The notes: a model not told the origin generated them from the sequence alone. A DNA stretch of 64,000 nucleotides from Cocleimonas flava (GCF_004339015.1 NZ_SMFQ01000005.1:1-64000), one strand, 5' to 3'. Shown: positions 7,464-17,095, counted from the stretch's first letter. Translations and numbers: made by a program.

Positions 7464-7973
7464 TCAAGCACTTTTACTGATATCTTCCAGTAATTTATCA
7501 AAGTAGTCTTTCACTTCTCCGGCAGCTTTGAGGCTCGCATCTTTTACTTTATCACCAGACTCATTCAAGTCACGCGCTATCTTGGCGCCTTTGGTTTCCA
7601 TGAAATCTTCCGCTTCCATTTCGGCCAAATGTGCGCGTAGTTTTGCAGTATCGATTTCTGTGTGGGCTTTGCTTGAAATTTTCTGTGTGAAATCTTCCAG
7701 CGTTTCTTTCACGCCTTCCATCTTATCAACAGCTTCCATTGTACCCAGATGCGCTTGAAGCCTGGCTTCATCGCCTATCTGATCAACGGCAGATGCCGCT
7801 TCTTTAAGCTTTCCTTTGGCACCTGAAAAACTCTTCTTTAAATCAGCCCATAACTCACGGGCATCTTCAGCCAAGTCTTCAGTAATGTCTTCGACTTTGT
7901 CTTCTATCTTATCTTCGAGTCGATCGATCGCTTCTTCTGCAGCTTCTAATTTCTTTTTGAATTCGTTATCCAT
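7464..7973 (-). CDS. acidic coiled-coil protein with internal repeat
   Basis: 169 residues, almost entirely charged amphipathic helix. The start is fixed by AGGAG 6 bases before the ATG at 7973, not the longer frame. Residues 10-60 are an E/D/K-rich coiled coil (EAIDRLEDKIEDKVEDITED). Two related blocks follow about 40 residues apart: ARLQAHLGTMEAVDKMEG (about 70-87) and AKLRAHLAEMEAEDFMET (about 110-127), so part of the gene has duplicated. There is no signal peptide or membrane segment. It resembles helical stress or granule-associated proteins in style, but no family was recognised. A phasin-like gene is next upstream. Confidence 0.75.
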   Translation of the reverse strand: MDNEFKKKLEAAEEAIDRLEDKIEDKVEDITEDLAEDARELWADLKKSFSGAKGKLKEAASAVDQIGDEARLQAHLGTMEAVDKMEGVKETLEDFTQKISSKAHTEIDTAKLRAHLAEMEAEDFMETKGAKIARDLNESGDKVKDASLKAAGEVKDYFDKLLEDISKSA

Positions 7974-8070
7974 CTTAATCTCCTGCCAATTATTTCTGTT
8001 TTTATTATATGCCTGAAAAACGGAGGAAGTAGATGAATACAATTGTTAGCTGACTTAGGTCAAGTGAAAT

Positions 8071-8098
8071 GTCACCCCCCCACTTTGGAGGGGTTTTT
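8071..8098 (+). repeat. C6-T7 dispersed repeat, copy 3
   Basis: GTCACCCCCCCACTTT, then GGAGGGG, then five T. ACCCC and GGGGT pair well. Oriented against the minus-strand genes on both sides; lies within 100 bases upstream of the coiled-coil gene. Confidence 0.85.
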
Positions 8099-8139
8099 AT
8101 CTAAGATTATCTATTAGAGGTATTTTTGCAATCGAACGC

Positions 8140-8559
8140 TTATCTGTTTTTAAGACGCTCAGCATTTGAAGTTGTTTTAGCGTGTATAGGCTCGAGACCT
8201 TTATTGATAATACTTAACGCTGCTTTATTCATCTTTTTAGGTGTACACACTTCTAGTGCGTTCATTTCCCACCAAGGTGTGAACATCGCTTTGACTACCG
8301 ACGAATAGATTTCCTGATTAATTTTGCTAGTCTGCTCAGCCATAGCCTGCCAAGACTCAACAAACGCATCAGACTTTTCTGACCACATAAGTTCAAATTC
8401 TTCCTGATGATTTTCGTTTGGTTGATATCCAGCGAACATAAATTGTCCGATACGACGTGCCATCACTTCTGGAACAGACGTTGATAATTCAACCGACTGC
8501 ATAGCAATAGATTTTTTTACGTTGTTATTATTGGCTGTAGTTGATTTACTTTTTGTCAT
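8140..8559 (-). CDS. phasin-like protein
   Basis: 139 residues. A low-complexity Ser/Thr/Asn/Lys start is followed by helices with the pattern W-S-E-K-x-D-A-F-V-E-S-W-Q-A-M-A-E-Q, typical of phasins, the small helical proteins that coat polyhydroxyalkanoate granules. AAGGG lies 11 bases upstream of the start. No PHA synthase or depolymerase is in the window, so the role rests on sequence style alone. A patatin-like lipase lies next to it. Confidence 0.55.
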   Translation of the reverse strand: MTKSKSTTANNNNVKKSIAMQSVELSTSVPEVMARRIGQFMFAGYQPNENHQEEFELMWSEKSDAFVESWQAMAEQTSKINQEIYSSVVKAMFTPWWEMNALEVCTPKKMNKAALSIINKGLEPIHAKTTSNAERLKNR

Positions 8560-8697
8560 GTTATTTGTAACCCTTTTATTTGTATCATTTAAGAGTGCAC
8601 TATACTCTTTTTGCTGCAGTGCACAAGAAAATTTTCAATACTGAGCTTTAAATATACAATTTTACGATAAAATGTAACAACATCAATAGATTAACGC

Positions 8698-9657
8698 TTA
8701 TAAACCAAGCACTCTTTTTATTTCGGGCAGCATCGCATTCACGCATTTCTCCCCTTCTTCAATCGCTTCTTTTGCCCGATATAATTCAATAATGCCAATA
8801 TGAGCCAAATGCGGGGTAATAATAATTTCTGGCGGATCACCCACCATTCTGCTTTTAGTGATTCTGTCCTGAGTAATATTGACCGAACTGGCGATTGTTT
8901 CAAACAATGATGGCGAGGTGGCTTTATCCTTTTTGGTTGAAAAGAATGACGGCGTGTAACCGCCGATTAGACTAGTAAACTTATCTGCCAGCGCGGGCAA
9001 ACTATTCGCTTGTGGTAATTGTTTTACTTTCAACTCTTGACGCTTTGTTTCTTTAGATTCCAGGTTTTCAAGGTGATTTTTTCTCATGTGGCGCCCGAGT
9101 AAATCACCATTCAGATTAACAGCAATCACCAAATCTGCGCCCAAAGCACGGCACGTAGAAACAGGAACGGGGTTAACCAAACCTCCGTCGACCAACCATT
9201 GCTCATTTTTACGAACCGCAGGAAACAGGCCAGGCAATGAAATGGATGACCACACCGCTTCTAGTACCGAACCTTTCTTCAGCCAGATTTCTCGACCACT
9301 GTCTAAATCAGTCGCAATGGTGGCGAATTTTTTGGGAAGATCTTCTATTAAAGTAGATTCGGCAGCCACCGTTTCTTGCATTAGGGCATGTAATCTTTTG
9401 GTATTTACAAAACCATTCAGCGATGAATTGATTTCATATAACTTGGCTGATTCAAACTTTGTTAATGATGTTGCCCACTTTTCAAGTTCATCCAGTTTTC
9501 CATTAACATAAGATGCACCAACCAAGGCGCCAATGGATGTTCCGCAGACAATATCAGGCTCGATACCGTTTTTAATAAGGGCATTGATCACACCGATATG
9601 TGACCAACCGCGTGAAGAACCACTGCCTAATGCCAATCCGATTTTTAAATTATTCAT
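8698..9657 (-). CDS. patatin-like phospholipase, RssA family
   Basis: 319-residue patatin-fold serine hydrolase. The oxyanion loop is LGSGSSRGWSHIGV (residues 10-23), the nucleophile elbow is G-T-S-I-G with Ser41, and the catalytic Asp is D157 in WLVDGGLVNPVP. The family includes bacterial RssA/YchK/NTE-like proteins that cleave acyl esters of phospholipids. No signal peptide is visible, so it is cytoplasmic or peripheral. The last 100 residues differ from the short RssA pattern and include a Lys-rich stretch. Confidence 0.85.
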   Translation of the reverse strand: MNNLKIGLALGSGSSRGWSHIGVINALIKNGIEPDIVCGTSIGALVGASYVNGKLDELEKWATSLTKFESAKLYEINSSLNGFVNTKRLHALMQETVAAESTLIEDLPKKFATIATDLDSGREIWLKKGSVLEAVWSSISLPGLFPAVRKNEQWLVDGGLVNPVPVSTCRALGADLVIAVNLNGDLLGRHMRKNHLENLESKETKRQELKVKQLPQANSLPALADKFTSLIGGYTPSFFSTKKDKATSPSLFETIASSVNITQDRITKSRMVGDPPEIIITPHLAHIGIIELYRAKEAIEEGEKCVNAMLPEIKRVLGL

Positions 9658-9680
9658 TATGGTCTATTACCTTTAATAGA

Positions 9681-9708
9681 GGTCACCCCCTACTTATAGC
9701 CTATTTTT
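9681..9708 (+). repeat. C6-T7 dispersed repeat, copy 4
   Basis: GGTCACCCCCTACTTA, then TAGCCTA, then five T. It lies 24 bases upstream of the patatin gene start, in antisense orientation, with little stem potential. Confidence 0.8.
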
Positions 9709-9725
9709 ATTGGTTTGAATCCAAT

Positions 9726-10556
9726 CTAACCGATTCGTTTTCTTTCCATTGCAGGGTCTGCTAATGGAATAGAATCTAGTAGTTTCTGCGTATAAGCGTG
9801 TTGCGGGTTTTCATAGATATCCGAAGCATTTCCTGTTTCGACTACCTGCCCTTTATATAGCACTAAAACACGATCACAGACTTGCCTAACAATACTCAAA
9901 TCATGCGAAATGAAGATCATACTCATACCTGTACGACTCTTCAAATCCATCAACAGATTAATGATTTGCGCTTGAATAGAGACATCCAGCGCACTAACTG
10001 GCTCATCGCAAATCAACAGTTTAGGGTTAAGAATCATGGCTCTGGCAATGCCAATTCGCTGGCATTGGCCGCCCGAAAATTCATGTGGGTAGCGATTTTT
10101 TTGCTGTTCTTGCAAACCCATTGCCAGCATTAACTCAACCACTCTGTTTTGTATTTCTTGCTTCGACAGTTCTGGCTTCAGATTATACAGTGGCTCTGCG
10201 ATTATTTGTGCGACCGTCATCCGGGGGTTTAACGCATCTAACGGGTCTTGAAAGATAAGCTGAATATGCTCGCGCATCGCTTTATTCTGATCGTTTGTAT
10301 TTTTCGTTAAATCCTCACCTTGCCAGAGAACCTGTCCAGATGTTATCGCTTGTAACTGCAAGATCGCTCTGGCAAGCGTTGATTTACCACAGCCTGATTC
10401 ACCCACCACGCCCAACACTTCACCTTCGACAAGTTCGAAGGAGATATCGCTAAGTGCCTGTATTTCCTGATTCGGGCCTTTTTTTATACCTTGATTGAAC
10501 GCCACACTGAGGTTTTCAACCGAGAGTAAAGGTGAAGCTTGTGAAGGCGAATACAT
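9726..10556 (-). CDS. oppF: oligopeptide ABC transporter ATPase OppF
   Basis: 276-residue ATPase. Walker A is GESGCGKST, signature FSGGQCQRIGIARA, Walker B LLICDEPVSALD, and the switch His lies in FISHDLSIV. The C-terminal NPQHAYTQKLLDSIP segment is typical of OppF/DppF. The ATG at 10556 overlaps the oppD stop by one base (TAATG) and follows GGGAGGA; an upstream TTG is less likely. It is the last gene of the oppABCDF operon and drives peptide import with OppD. Confidence 0.92.
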   Translation of the reverse strand: MYSPSQASPLLSVENLSVAFNQGIKKGPNQEIQALSDISFELVEGEVLGVVGESGCGKSTLARAILQLQAITSGQVLWQGEDLTKNTNDQNKAMREHIQLIFQDPLDALNPRMTVAQIIAEPLYNLKPELSKQEIQNRVVELMLAMGLQEQQKNRYPHEFSGGQCQRIGIARAMILNPKLLICDEPVSALDVSIQAQIINLLMDLKSRTGMSMIFISHDLSIVRQVCDRVLVLYKGQVVETGNASDIYENPQHAYTQKLLDSIPLADPAMERKRIG

Positions 10557-11533
10557 TAAATATCCTCCCGAAAACAACTCACCAAATGACCAGCATCGAT
10601 TTTTCTCTCGGGAGGAGAATCCGTTTTACAACGCTCTTCCACAAAGGCGCAACGCGGAGAAAAGGCGCAGCCAGCTGGGAGATTCAATGGATCGGGTGGT
10701 TGCCCATCTATGGCTAACATTTTACCACTCTTCTCTGTATTGGTCGGCGTAGCCGCAAGCAACGCTTGCGTATAGGGATGCTTGGCTTCATAAAATATCT
10801 CATCGACCGTTCCGGTTTCGACTATTTTGCCTGCATACATCACGATAATTCGATCACACAAACCAGCAACCAATGGCAAATCGTGAGTGATTAACACGAT
10901 ACTGGTTTTCTCTTGTCGGTAGATATCTTTTAGCAACCGAATGATTTCAGTCTGGACAGTCACATCAAGCGCAGTCGTTGGCTCATCCGCAATAATCAGT
11001 TTAGGTTTACATAACAAAGCCATCGCAATCACAACGCGTTGGCGCATGCCACCCGACAATTCATGCGGATAGCTATTGAAACGTTGCTCAGGGTCTTTAA
11101 TTTTCACTCTATCGAGCATTTCGATAGCTCTGCGTTTGGCAGATTCTTTGTTAAAATTTGCGCCTTCGTGCACTTCTAAAACTTCGGTGAGTTGTTTGCC
11201 AATTCGCAGGTAAGGATTCAACGCCGTCATTGGGTCCTGGAAAATCATACCGATTTCTTTGCCACGAATTTTGTTTAGCGATTTATCAGACTGATTTAAC
11301 AGTGCTTGTTGATTAAAGCTAACCGAGCCGTGGGCACTTCCATTTGGTGGAAGTAATCCCATTAAGGCATTAAACAGCTGGCTTTTACCTGAGCCAGATT
11401 CTCCCACTATTGCAACGGTTTCACCCTGATCTAACTCGAGTGAAACTCCTCTAACCGCTTGCAGCGTTTGCTTTCTCTGAATACCCGAATCTACCGCAAA
11501 GTCGACGCGAAGGTTTTCGATGGTAAGCATCAT
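10556..11533 (-). CDS. oppD: oligopeptide ABC transporter ATPase OppD
   Basis: 325-residue ATPase of the OppD/DppD family. Walker A is GESGSGKSQ, signature [15 protein letters not shown], Walker [14 protein letters not shown]. The C-terminal oligopeptide_HPY region holds four cysteines in the last 50 residues ([21 protein letters not shown]), which bind an iron-sulfur cluster in characterised OppD/DppD proteins. Translationally coupled to oppF. Confidence 0.92.
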   Translation of the reverse strand: MMLTIENLRVDFAVDSGIQRKQTLQAVRGVSLELDQGETVAIVGESGSGKSQLFNALMGLLPPNGSAHGSVSFNQQALLNQSDKSLNKIRGKEIGMIFQDPMTALNPYLRIGKQLTEVLEVHEGANFNKESAKRRAIEMLDRVKIKDPEQRFNSYPHELSGGMRQRVVIAMALLCKPKLIIADEPTTALDVTVQTEIIRLLKDIYRQEKTSIVLITHDLPLVAGLCDRIIVMYAGKIVETGTVDEIFYEAKHPYTQALLAATPTNTEKSGKMLAIDGQPPDPLNLPAGCAFSPRCAFVEERCKTDSPPERKIDAGHLVSCFREDI

Positions 11534-11540
11534 AAGCGTT

Positions 11541-12434
11541 CTACCTATCTTTCGGGTCTAGCGCATCACGCAGACCGTCGCCGATAAAATTCAAACAAAA
11601 CAATGTGACTGCCAACATAATTGCCGGCGATAACACCATCCACGGCGCTGACTCCATTTGTTGCGCACCTTCAGCGATAAGCACTCCCCAACTCGACATG
11701 GGTTCTTGCACCCCAAGTCCTAAAAAGCTGAGAAAGGATTCAAACAGGATCACCTGTGGTACGGTCAATGTGGCATATACGATTACGGGTCCTAACGTAT
11801 TAGGAATTATATGTCTTTTGATAATCGAGTAATGACTCGCACCCGTTACTCTGGCCGCCTCGACAAACGAACGTTGTTTGAGTGATAAGGTCTGGCCACG
11901 AACAATACGCGCCATGGTGAGCCATTCAACAGCCCCTATCGCAATGAAAATTAGCCAGATACTGCGCCCAAAATAGACCGTCAGCAGGATAACGAAAAAC
12001 ATGAAGGGCAATGCATACAACACATCAACAAAGCGCATCATGATCGAATCTGTTTTACCTCCGGCATAACCGGCGATAGAGCCGTAGATAATGCCAATGA
12101 CGAAACTGACGGCTGTTGCCAATAAACCCACCATCAATGATATGCGTCCGCCTTCTAGGGTTCTAACAAATAGATCTCGCCCGTTTGAATCTGTACCAAA
12201 GTAATGATGTGACTGTAAGTGGGGGGGCGTCCCCATATTATCCCAATCGACAGAATCGAGTTCCCACGGACTAAATAATGGTCCAAAAATACATAAAACG
12301 GCGATGATGACTAAAAGCACGATGCTGACGACCGCCGCTTTATTATGCAATAAACGTCGCCATGCTTGTTGCCATGGAGATAAACCAGCAACGGTGTTAT
12401 CTGCAACAATCTCATTTGGTATAAGCGCTGACAT
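11541..12434 (-). CDS. oppC: oligopeptide ABC transporter permease OppC
   Basis: 297-residue inner-membrane permease with about six helices. The N-terminal extension and first helix precede a large periplasmic loop (HHYFGTDSNGRDLFVR). The EAA loop that contacts the ATPases reads EAARVTGASHYSIIKRHIIP. I chose the ATG at 12434, one base after the oppB stop; an in-frame ATG at 12479 would overlap oppB by 44 bases. Confidence 0.9.
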   Translation of the reverse strand: MSALIPNEIVADNTVAGLSPWQQAWRRLLHNKAAVVSIVLLVIIAVLCIFGPLFSPWELDSVDWDNMGTPPHLQSHHYFGTDSNGRDLFVRTLEGGRISLMVGLLATAVSFVIGIIYGSIAGYAGGKTDSIMMRFVDVLYALPFMFFVILLTVYFGRSIWLIFIAIGAVEWLTMARIVRGQTLSLKQRSFVEAARVTGASHYSIIKRHIIPNTLGPVIVYATLTVPQVILFESFLSFLGLGVQEPMSSWGVLIAEGAQQMESAPWMVLSPAIMLAVTLFCLNFIGDGLRDALDPKDR

Positions 12435-12435
12435 C

Positions 12436-13350
12436 TTAGTATTTAATCCTTGGGTCAAGCCAGGCATAGAGTAGATCAACCAATAGATTCATCAGAATAA
12501 TCAGGAAACCGTAGAACACTACAACACCCATCACCAAAGTATAATCTCGATTGAGCGCACCATTGATAAAGTGACGCCCTATTCCCGGCAAACCAAAAAT
12601 GGTTTCCACTACCACAGAACCTGTAATGATTGCGGCTGTTGCAGGGCCTAACCAAGACAGTATGGGCAATAAAGTCGCTCTTGAAGCGTGTCTGGAGAGT
12701 ATCAATCGAGTCGGTAAACCCTTCGCCTTGGCGGTGCGAATATAAGGCATATTCAGGGTTTCAATAAGACTGGCTCGTGTCATGCGAGCGACAGTGGCTA
12801 TCTGTGGCAAACTCAATACAATCACAGGTAATACCATGTGCTTTAATTCACCCCAACCACTGGTTGGTAAAAGCCCCCAGAACACCCCAAAAAGTAAAAT
12901 CAGTATCGGCGCCATAACAAAATTTGGAATGGTGATTCCCGTCATCGCCAAGCCCATCACCAGATAATCTATGGCACTGTTCTGTCTTAATGCCGCAATC
13001 ACACCGAATAAAACACCAATCATCAAGGACAGTAAAATAGCCAATAAGCCCAGTTGAATACTCACGGGAAAACCCTGAGCAATAAGCTCGCTTACGGTGA
13101 AATCATGGTATTTGAAGGAAGGACCAAAATCCCCTTTGAGAACATTCAATAAGTAGTAACCATATTGAACGGGCAATGGATCATTCAGGTGATAGACCTT
13201 TTCCAGATTTGCTGCTATTTCAGCGGGAACTGGACGCTCAGAATCGAATGGCCCACCCGGCGCCAAACGTATCATGAAAAAAGCGATGGTTATTATGATG
13301 AAGAGTGTTGGAATACTCGAAGCGATACGTTTAGCAAAATATGAAAGCAT
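12436..13350 (-). CDS. oppB: oligopeptide ABC transporter permease OppB
   Basis: 304-residue permease, partner of OppC. It starts MLSYFAKRIASSIPTLF with the first helix, followed by a periplasmic loop, and has the EAA-type loop RTAKAKGLPTRLILSRHASR. Five or six helices. It lies 15 bases downstream of oppA, with oppC following at once, so all five genes form one unit. Confidence 0.92.
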   Translation of the reverse strand: MLSYFAKRIASSIPTLFIIITIAFFMIRLAPGGPFDSERPVPAEIAANLEKVYHLNDPLPVQYGYYLLNVLKGDFGPSFKYHDFTVSELIAQGFPVSIQLGLLAILLSLMIGVLFGVIAALRQNSAIDYLVMGLAMTGITIPNFVMAPILILLFGVFWGLLPTSGWGELKHMVLPVIVLSLPQIATVARMTRASLIETLNMPYIRTAKAKGLPTRLILSRHASRATLLPILSWLGPATAAIITGSVVVETIFGLPGIGRHFINGALNRDYTLVMGVVVFYGFLIILMNLLVDLLYAWLDPRIKY

Positions 13351-13365
13351 TGTTTTTTAGAGCAA

Positions 13366-14955
13366 TTATTTAGCTAAATAACGAGTCGGATGAATATCCA
13401 TCACATTATCTTCCCAGCCTTTAATTTTAGGATTCAGTAAGTGCTGGGTAGTGTAATAATAAATGGGAATTAACGGCATATCAGCTAACAAAAGCTTCTC
13501 AGCACTCTGCATAAACTCTGCTCGTTGCTTGGCATCTGTTTCGATTTCAGCTTGTTTTAATAGTTTGTCGTAGTTTTGGTTTTTATATCCTGAAGGATTT
13601 ATTGTGCCGACATCTGATCGAAATAGATCGAGGAAATTCGAGGCATCGTTGTAATCGCCAATCCATCCTGATCGAATCAATTGGAACTGTTTCTGAGAGC
13701 GTGAATTCAAATACACTTTCCATTCTTCATTACGCAGACTCACTTTTACACCCAAAGTCTGTTTCCACATCGCCGATAATGCTATCGCGATCTTCTTGTG
13801 GTTTTCGCTGGTGTTATAAAGCAGCTCAACCTCAAGGGGCTTATCTTTGGAATACCCTGCTTCTTCATACAATTTTTTAGCCAGTGCAACACGCTCTTTT
13901 TTCTCTAGCGCAAGCTCAGGAATCGTTTGGGATGTATAGCCATTCATGCCTGGAGGTACCCAGCCCAAGCCTGGTAGTTCGCCCGCTTTAGTGACTTTAT
14001 CCGTAAGAATATTTCTATCGATGGCAAAACTCAGCGCTTTGCGTAATGCTAAATTATCTTTGAATGGCGCTTGCTCCAGATTCATTGCTAAATAATACGT
14101 CCCGATATAAGGCGTATTACGAAAAGCGTCTCCCAGATTCTTCTTAACCCATGCGATTTGATCAGACGGTACATCATCGGTGATGTCTAGCTCATCAGCA
14201 CGAAAACGTTTTAACTCGGTCGCTTTATCCTCGATAGGGTGGAAATAAACGTTGTCTACCTCGATAGCATCATGATCACGATAATGCGGATTTTTTGTGA
14301 GTATGATTTTTGATTGTGGTTTCCAATCAGCTAATTGGTAAGGGCCATTCGAAATCAAATTACCCGGGCGTGTCCATTTTTTGCCGTGTTCTTTTATTTT
14401 CGCTACAGGTACCGGATAAGCCATGTGATGACTGAGCAATCCGGTTAAAAAAGGCGTCGGGTTTTCCAAGGCTATTTCCAAGGTAAAGTCATCGACAGCT
14501 TTAACGCCTAAATCATTGATGTCATTGATCTCGCCTTTGCTGATAGCTTTTGCGTTTTTAATGGGCCATAAAATGAATGCATATTCTGAGGCCGTTGCTG
14601 GCAACAAGGCACGCTGGAAACCATTTAAAAAATCGTTTGCGGTAACTTGAGTACCATCAGACCATTTACCGTTTTGACGAAGTTTAAAGGTCCAGAGTTT
14701 CGCATCTTCTGATGTAGCCCAGCTTTCGGCTGCTCCCGGTATTAATGAGCCATCGGCAGCTTCTGAAATTAATCCTTCGAATAAATCACGCTGGATATTC
14801 GCTTCTGGAACGCCTGTAGATTTATGTATATCGAGGGTTTCAGGCTCTGCACCGTTGCCACGATGAATCACCATTTCGGCGTTTACCGCGGTAGAAACAA
14901 TACTAGAAAATAAAATCAGGACAGGTAGAAATAGAAGCTTTTGAGAGATTTTCAT
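13366..14955 (-). CDS. oppA: periplasmic oligopeptide-binding protein OppA
   Basis: 529-residue substrate-binding protein (SBP_bac_5 family) with a Sec signal peptide (KISQKLLFLPVLILFSSIV, cleavage near VNA-EM). The mature start GNGAEPETLDIHKSTGVPEA and the motif WTFKLRQNGKWSDGTQVTANDF match OppA/MppA. It delivers peptides to OppBC. The ATG at 14955 is preferred to an adjacent TTG. Repeat copy 5 lies upstream. As first gene it sets expression of the operon. Confidence 0.92.
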   Translation of the reverse strand: MKISQKLLFLPVLILFSSIVSTAVNAEMVIHRGNGAEPETLDIHKSTGVPEANIQRDLFEGLISEAADGSLIPGAAESWATSEDAKLWTFKLRQNGKWSDGTQVTANDFLNGFQRALLPATASEYAFILWPIKNAKAISKGEINDINDLGVKAVDDFTLEIALENPTPFLTGLLSHHMAYPVPVAKIKEHGKKWTRPGNLISNGPYQLADWKPQSKIILTKNPHYRDHDAIEVDNVYFHPIEDKATELKRFRADELDITDDVPSDQIAWVKKNLGDAFRNTPYIGTYYLAMNLEQAPFKDNLALRKALSFAIDRNILTDKVTKAGELPGLGWVPPGMNGYTSQTIPELALEKKERVALAKKLYEEAGYSKDKPLEVELLYNTSENHKKIAIALSAMWKQTLGVKVSLRNEEWKVYLNSRSQKQFQLIRSGWIGDYNDASNFLDLFRSDVGTINPSGYKNQNYDKLLKQAEIETDAKQRAEFMQSAEKLLLADMPLIPIYYYTTQHLLNPKIKGWEDNVMDIHPTRYLAK

Positions 14956-15040
14956 CAAGGGTCTTTTGGTAGCCAGTTTGAATGATTCTACAACGCCTTG
15001 GACTTGTTTTATAGCGATGTTTTACATTGGAAACAAGATC

Positions 15041-15073
15041 AAAGCCACCCCCCACCTTTGGGGCACTTTTTTT
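15041..15073 (+). repeat. C6-T7 dispersed repeat, copy 5
   Basis: AAAGCCACCCCCCACCTTT, then GGGGCAC, then seven T. AAAG/CTTT and CCCC/GGGG can pair. Lies between oppA and the dihydroorotase-like gene, antisense to both. Confidence 0.85.
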
Positions 15074-15143
15074 AGTCATTTTTATATTCAACTCAGAAAG
15101 TAATGACCTTGTTTATTTGCTCAAAAATACTACCTAAGAAAGG

Positions 15144-16490
15144 TTAACTACGCTTTTTACGATCAAACTCTATGCGCTGACCAAGATTTCCATTTCTAAC
15201 TTTTTGATTGATATAAACCAGGTTTCCGTTAACGATGGTAGCGTGTACGCTCGAGCGGAATTCGTAACCATCAAAAGGCGTCCAGCCACATTTCGAAATA
15301 ACGTCGTCATTACTTGCAGTCACTTCAGTATCAAGATCAACCACAACCAAATCTGCCCAATAGCCTTCGCGGATGTAACCACGGTCTTTGACGTTAAATA
15401 TATCTGCAACAGCGTGACTGGTTTTAGATGCGATAAACTCTAAGGAGAAAATACCGTCTTGATAATGCTCCAACAGGCTTGGTAATGCGTATTGCACCAT
15501 CGGTAACCCTGCTGGTACATCAAAATAATTACCCTGCTTCTCTTGCAAGGTATGAGGTGCATGGTTTGTACCTATAGAATCTAGATGTCCTTCCAGTAGA
15601 CCCTGAATCAGAGCCGCACGATCGACTGCTGTTTTAAATGAAGGATTACATTTGAGAAGCGATCCAAGCGTTTCATAGTCTTCATCACAAAAGACCAGAT
15701 ACTGACTGCATGTTTCTGCCGTTATCAATTTTTCTTTGAGCGGTAACTCTGAAAACTTTTCGGTCTCTTTGGCGGTTGTGATGTGTAGAATATGCAATCG
15801 CGTTTGATGCTCTTCTGCAAGTTTCATTGCTAACGCTGTCGATTTTACACAAGCCTCTTCACTGCGAATTTTGGAATGAAGTTCAATAGGAATATCATCA
15901 CCATAGATCTGGCGGTAATTTTCTTCGTTTTCCACGATTGTGGGCGAATCTTCACAATGAGTGGCAACCAACAGAGGAGCATGCTTAAAGATATCGTCAA
16001 GCGTTTCTTCAACATCGACCAGAGTATTGCCATTCGATGACCCCATGAATACTTTTAAGCCACAACACGCCAGGGGATCTATAACCTTGATGTCTTCCAA
16101 ATTATCATTTGAAGCACCGTGATAGAAAGAATAGTTAGCAATCGACGTTTTCGCTGCTAACTGCATTTTCTCTTCTAAAATATCTGAATTGAGTACATTC
16201 GGAATGGTGTTTGGCATATCAAAGAATGTTGTAACACCGCCTGCTACAGCAGCAGATGATTCGCTTTTGATGTCCCCTTTATGCGTTAAGCCGGGCTCGC
16301 GAAAATGTACTTGATCGTCGATCATACCAGGCATAACGTGCTTGCCTTTAACGTCAAGAACATTGGCAACTTTCATGAACGAAAGGTCTTTTGCAATTTT
16401 TTCAATACGCCCGCCTCTAATATAAATATCAGATTCTACGATTGAATTCTCATTTACTATTTTGGCGTTAAGTATTAAAAGAGTAGCCAT
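15144..16490 (-). CDS. dihydroorotase-like amidohydrolase with altered active site
   Basis: 448-residue class I dihydroorotase-like protein of the type I know from Bacteroidetes (motifs IDDQVHFREPGLTHKGDI, GVTTFFDMPNT, KVFMGSSNGN). Dihydroorotase makes dihydroorotate from carbamoyl aspartate in pyrimidine synthesis. The carboxylated Lys (K146) and metal-binding H178 and H236 are present. The first His of HxH is Gln60, which I believe is usual for this subgroup. The catalytic Asp of the T-D-H-A-P-H motif is Asn (N309, TNHAPHTL), and Q263 stands where T-C-x-H-H or T-C-S-H-Y is usual. Activity is therefore doubtful. Gammaproteobacteria normally use the unrelated class II PyrC, so this may be transferred or a second copy. 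It has its own spacer from folA. Confidence 0.75.
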   Translation of the reverse strand: MATLLILNAKIVNENSIVESDIYIRGGRIEKIAKDLSFMKVANVLDVKGKHVMPGMIDDQVHFREPGLTHKGDIKSESSAAVAGGVTTFFDMPNTIPNVLNSDILEEKMQLAAKTSIANYSFYHGASNDNLEDIKVIDPLACCGLKVFMGSSNGNTLVDVEETLDDIFKHAPLLVATHCEDSPTIVENEENYRQIYGDDIPIELHSKIRSEEACVKSTALAMKLAEEHQTRLHILHITTAKETEKFSELPLKEKLITAETCSQYLVFCDEDYETLGSLLKCNPSFKTAVDRAALIQGLLEGHLDSIGTNHAPHTLQEKQGNYFDVPAGLPMVQYALPSLLEHYQDGIFSLEFIASKTSHAVADIFNVKDRGYIREGYWADLVVVDLDTEVTASNDDVISKCGWTPFDGYEFRSSVHATIVNGNLVYINQKVRNGNLGQRIEFDRKKRS

Positions 16491-16603
16491 ATATATTTGT
16501 TCACTTTAACCATTCAGTTTGTTCACCCCGTTACTAGCTAAGCGCCATATATACAAAAGTACATATTCGCTAACTAAGAGCTTCCACTACTAATCGTTAT
16601 TTT

Positions 16604-17095
16604 TTAGTCTTCAGTTCGTATTAGAGTAACGAATGAGTAAGGGTAAGGGTTTTTCTCATCTGCAGGGTTATCGATTCGATCGATTTCTTTCCATGCATAT
16701 TGAGTATAGTCGGGAAAAAAGGTATCACCCTCTAAATCTGCATCTATCATCGTTAGGTAAAGACAATCTGCGTCCTGTAGAAACTTTTCGTAAAGATGCG
16801 CACCACCTGTAATAAAGACTTCGTCAGCGCCTTTAGCCGCATCTAAAGCATCAGATAAGGTATTTACAACGGTACACCCTTCTATCTCCAGCTGCGTATT
16901 TCGGCTAAGTATGATATTTAATCTTCCGGGAAGTGGTCTTCCAATCGAATCATAGGTTTTTCTACCCATAATGATTGGACTGCCTAAGGTTGTCTTTTTA
17001 AACCATTGCAAGTCAGCGGGAAGATGCCACGGCATTTTGTTATCCAGACCTATGACTCTGTTGTGAGCCATCGCAACTATCATTGAAAGTTTCAT
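16604..17095 (-). CDS. folA: dihydrofolate reductase FolA
   Basis: 163 residues, the standard length. The N-terminus MIVAMAHNRVIGLDNKMPWH carries the substrate and Met20-type loop; the catalytic acid is D28 in LPADLQW. MGRKTYDSIGRPLPGR binds NADPH, and FITGGAHLYEKFL is the family's GGA motif. It reduces dihydrofolate to tetrahydrofolate for thymidylate and purine synthesis. It lies 22 bases downstream of sspB on the same strand. Confidence 0.95.
   Translation of the reverse strand: MKLSMIVAMAHNRVIGLDNKMPWHLPADLQWFKKTTLGSPIIMGRKTYDSIGRPLPGRLNIILSRNTQLEIEGCTVVNTLSDALDAAKGADEVFITGGAHLYEKFLQDADCLYLTMIDADLEGDTFFPDYTQYAWKEIDRIDNPADEKNPYPYSFVTLIRTED

Noticed and set aside
7816-8016. Ser-rich plus-strand reading frames opposite the coiled-coil gene.
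   Set aside because: Antisense shadows of an acidic helical gene; no ribosome binding site or codon support.
12213-12235. AAGTGGGGGGGCGT resembles the repeat core.
   Set aside because: Inside oppC, in the G-T-P-P-H-L segment typical of the family; no T-run.
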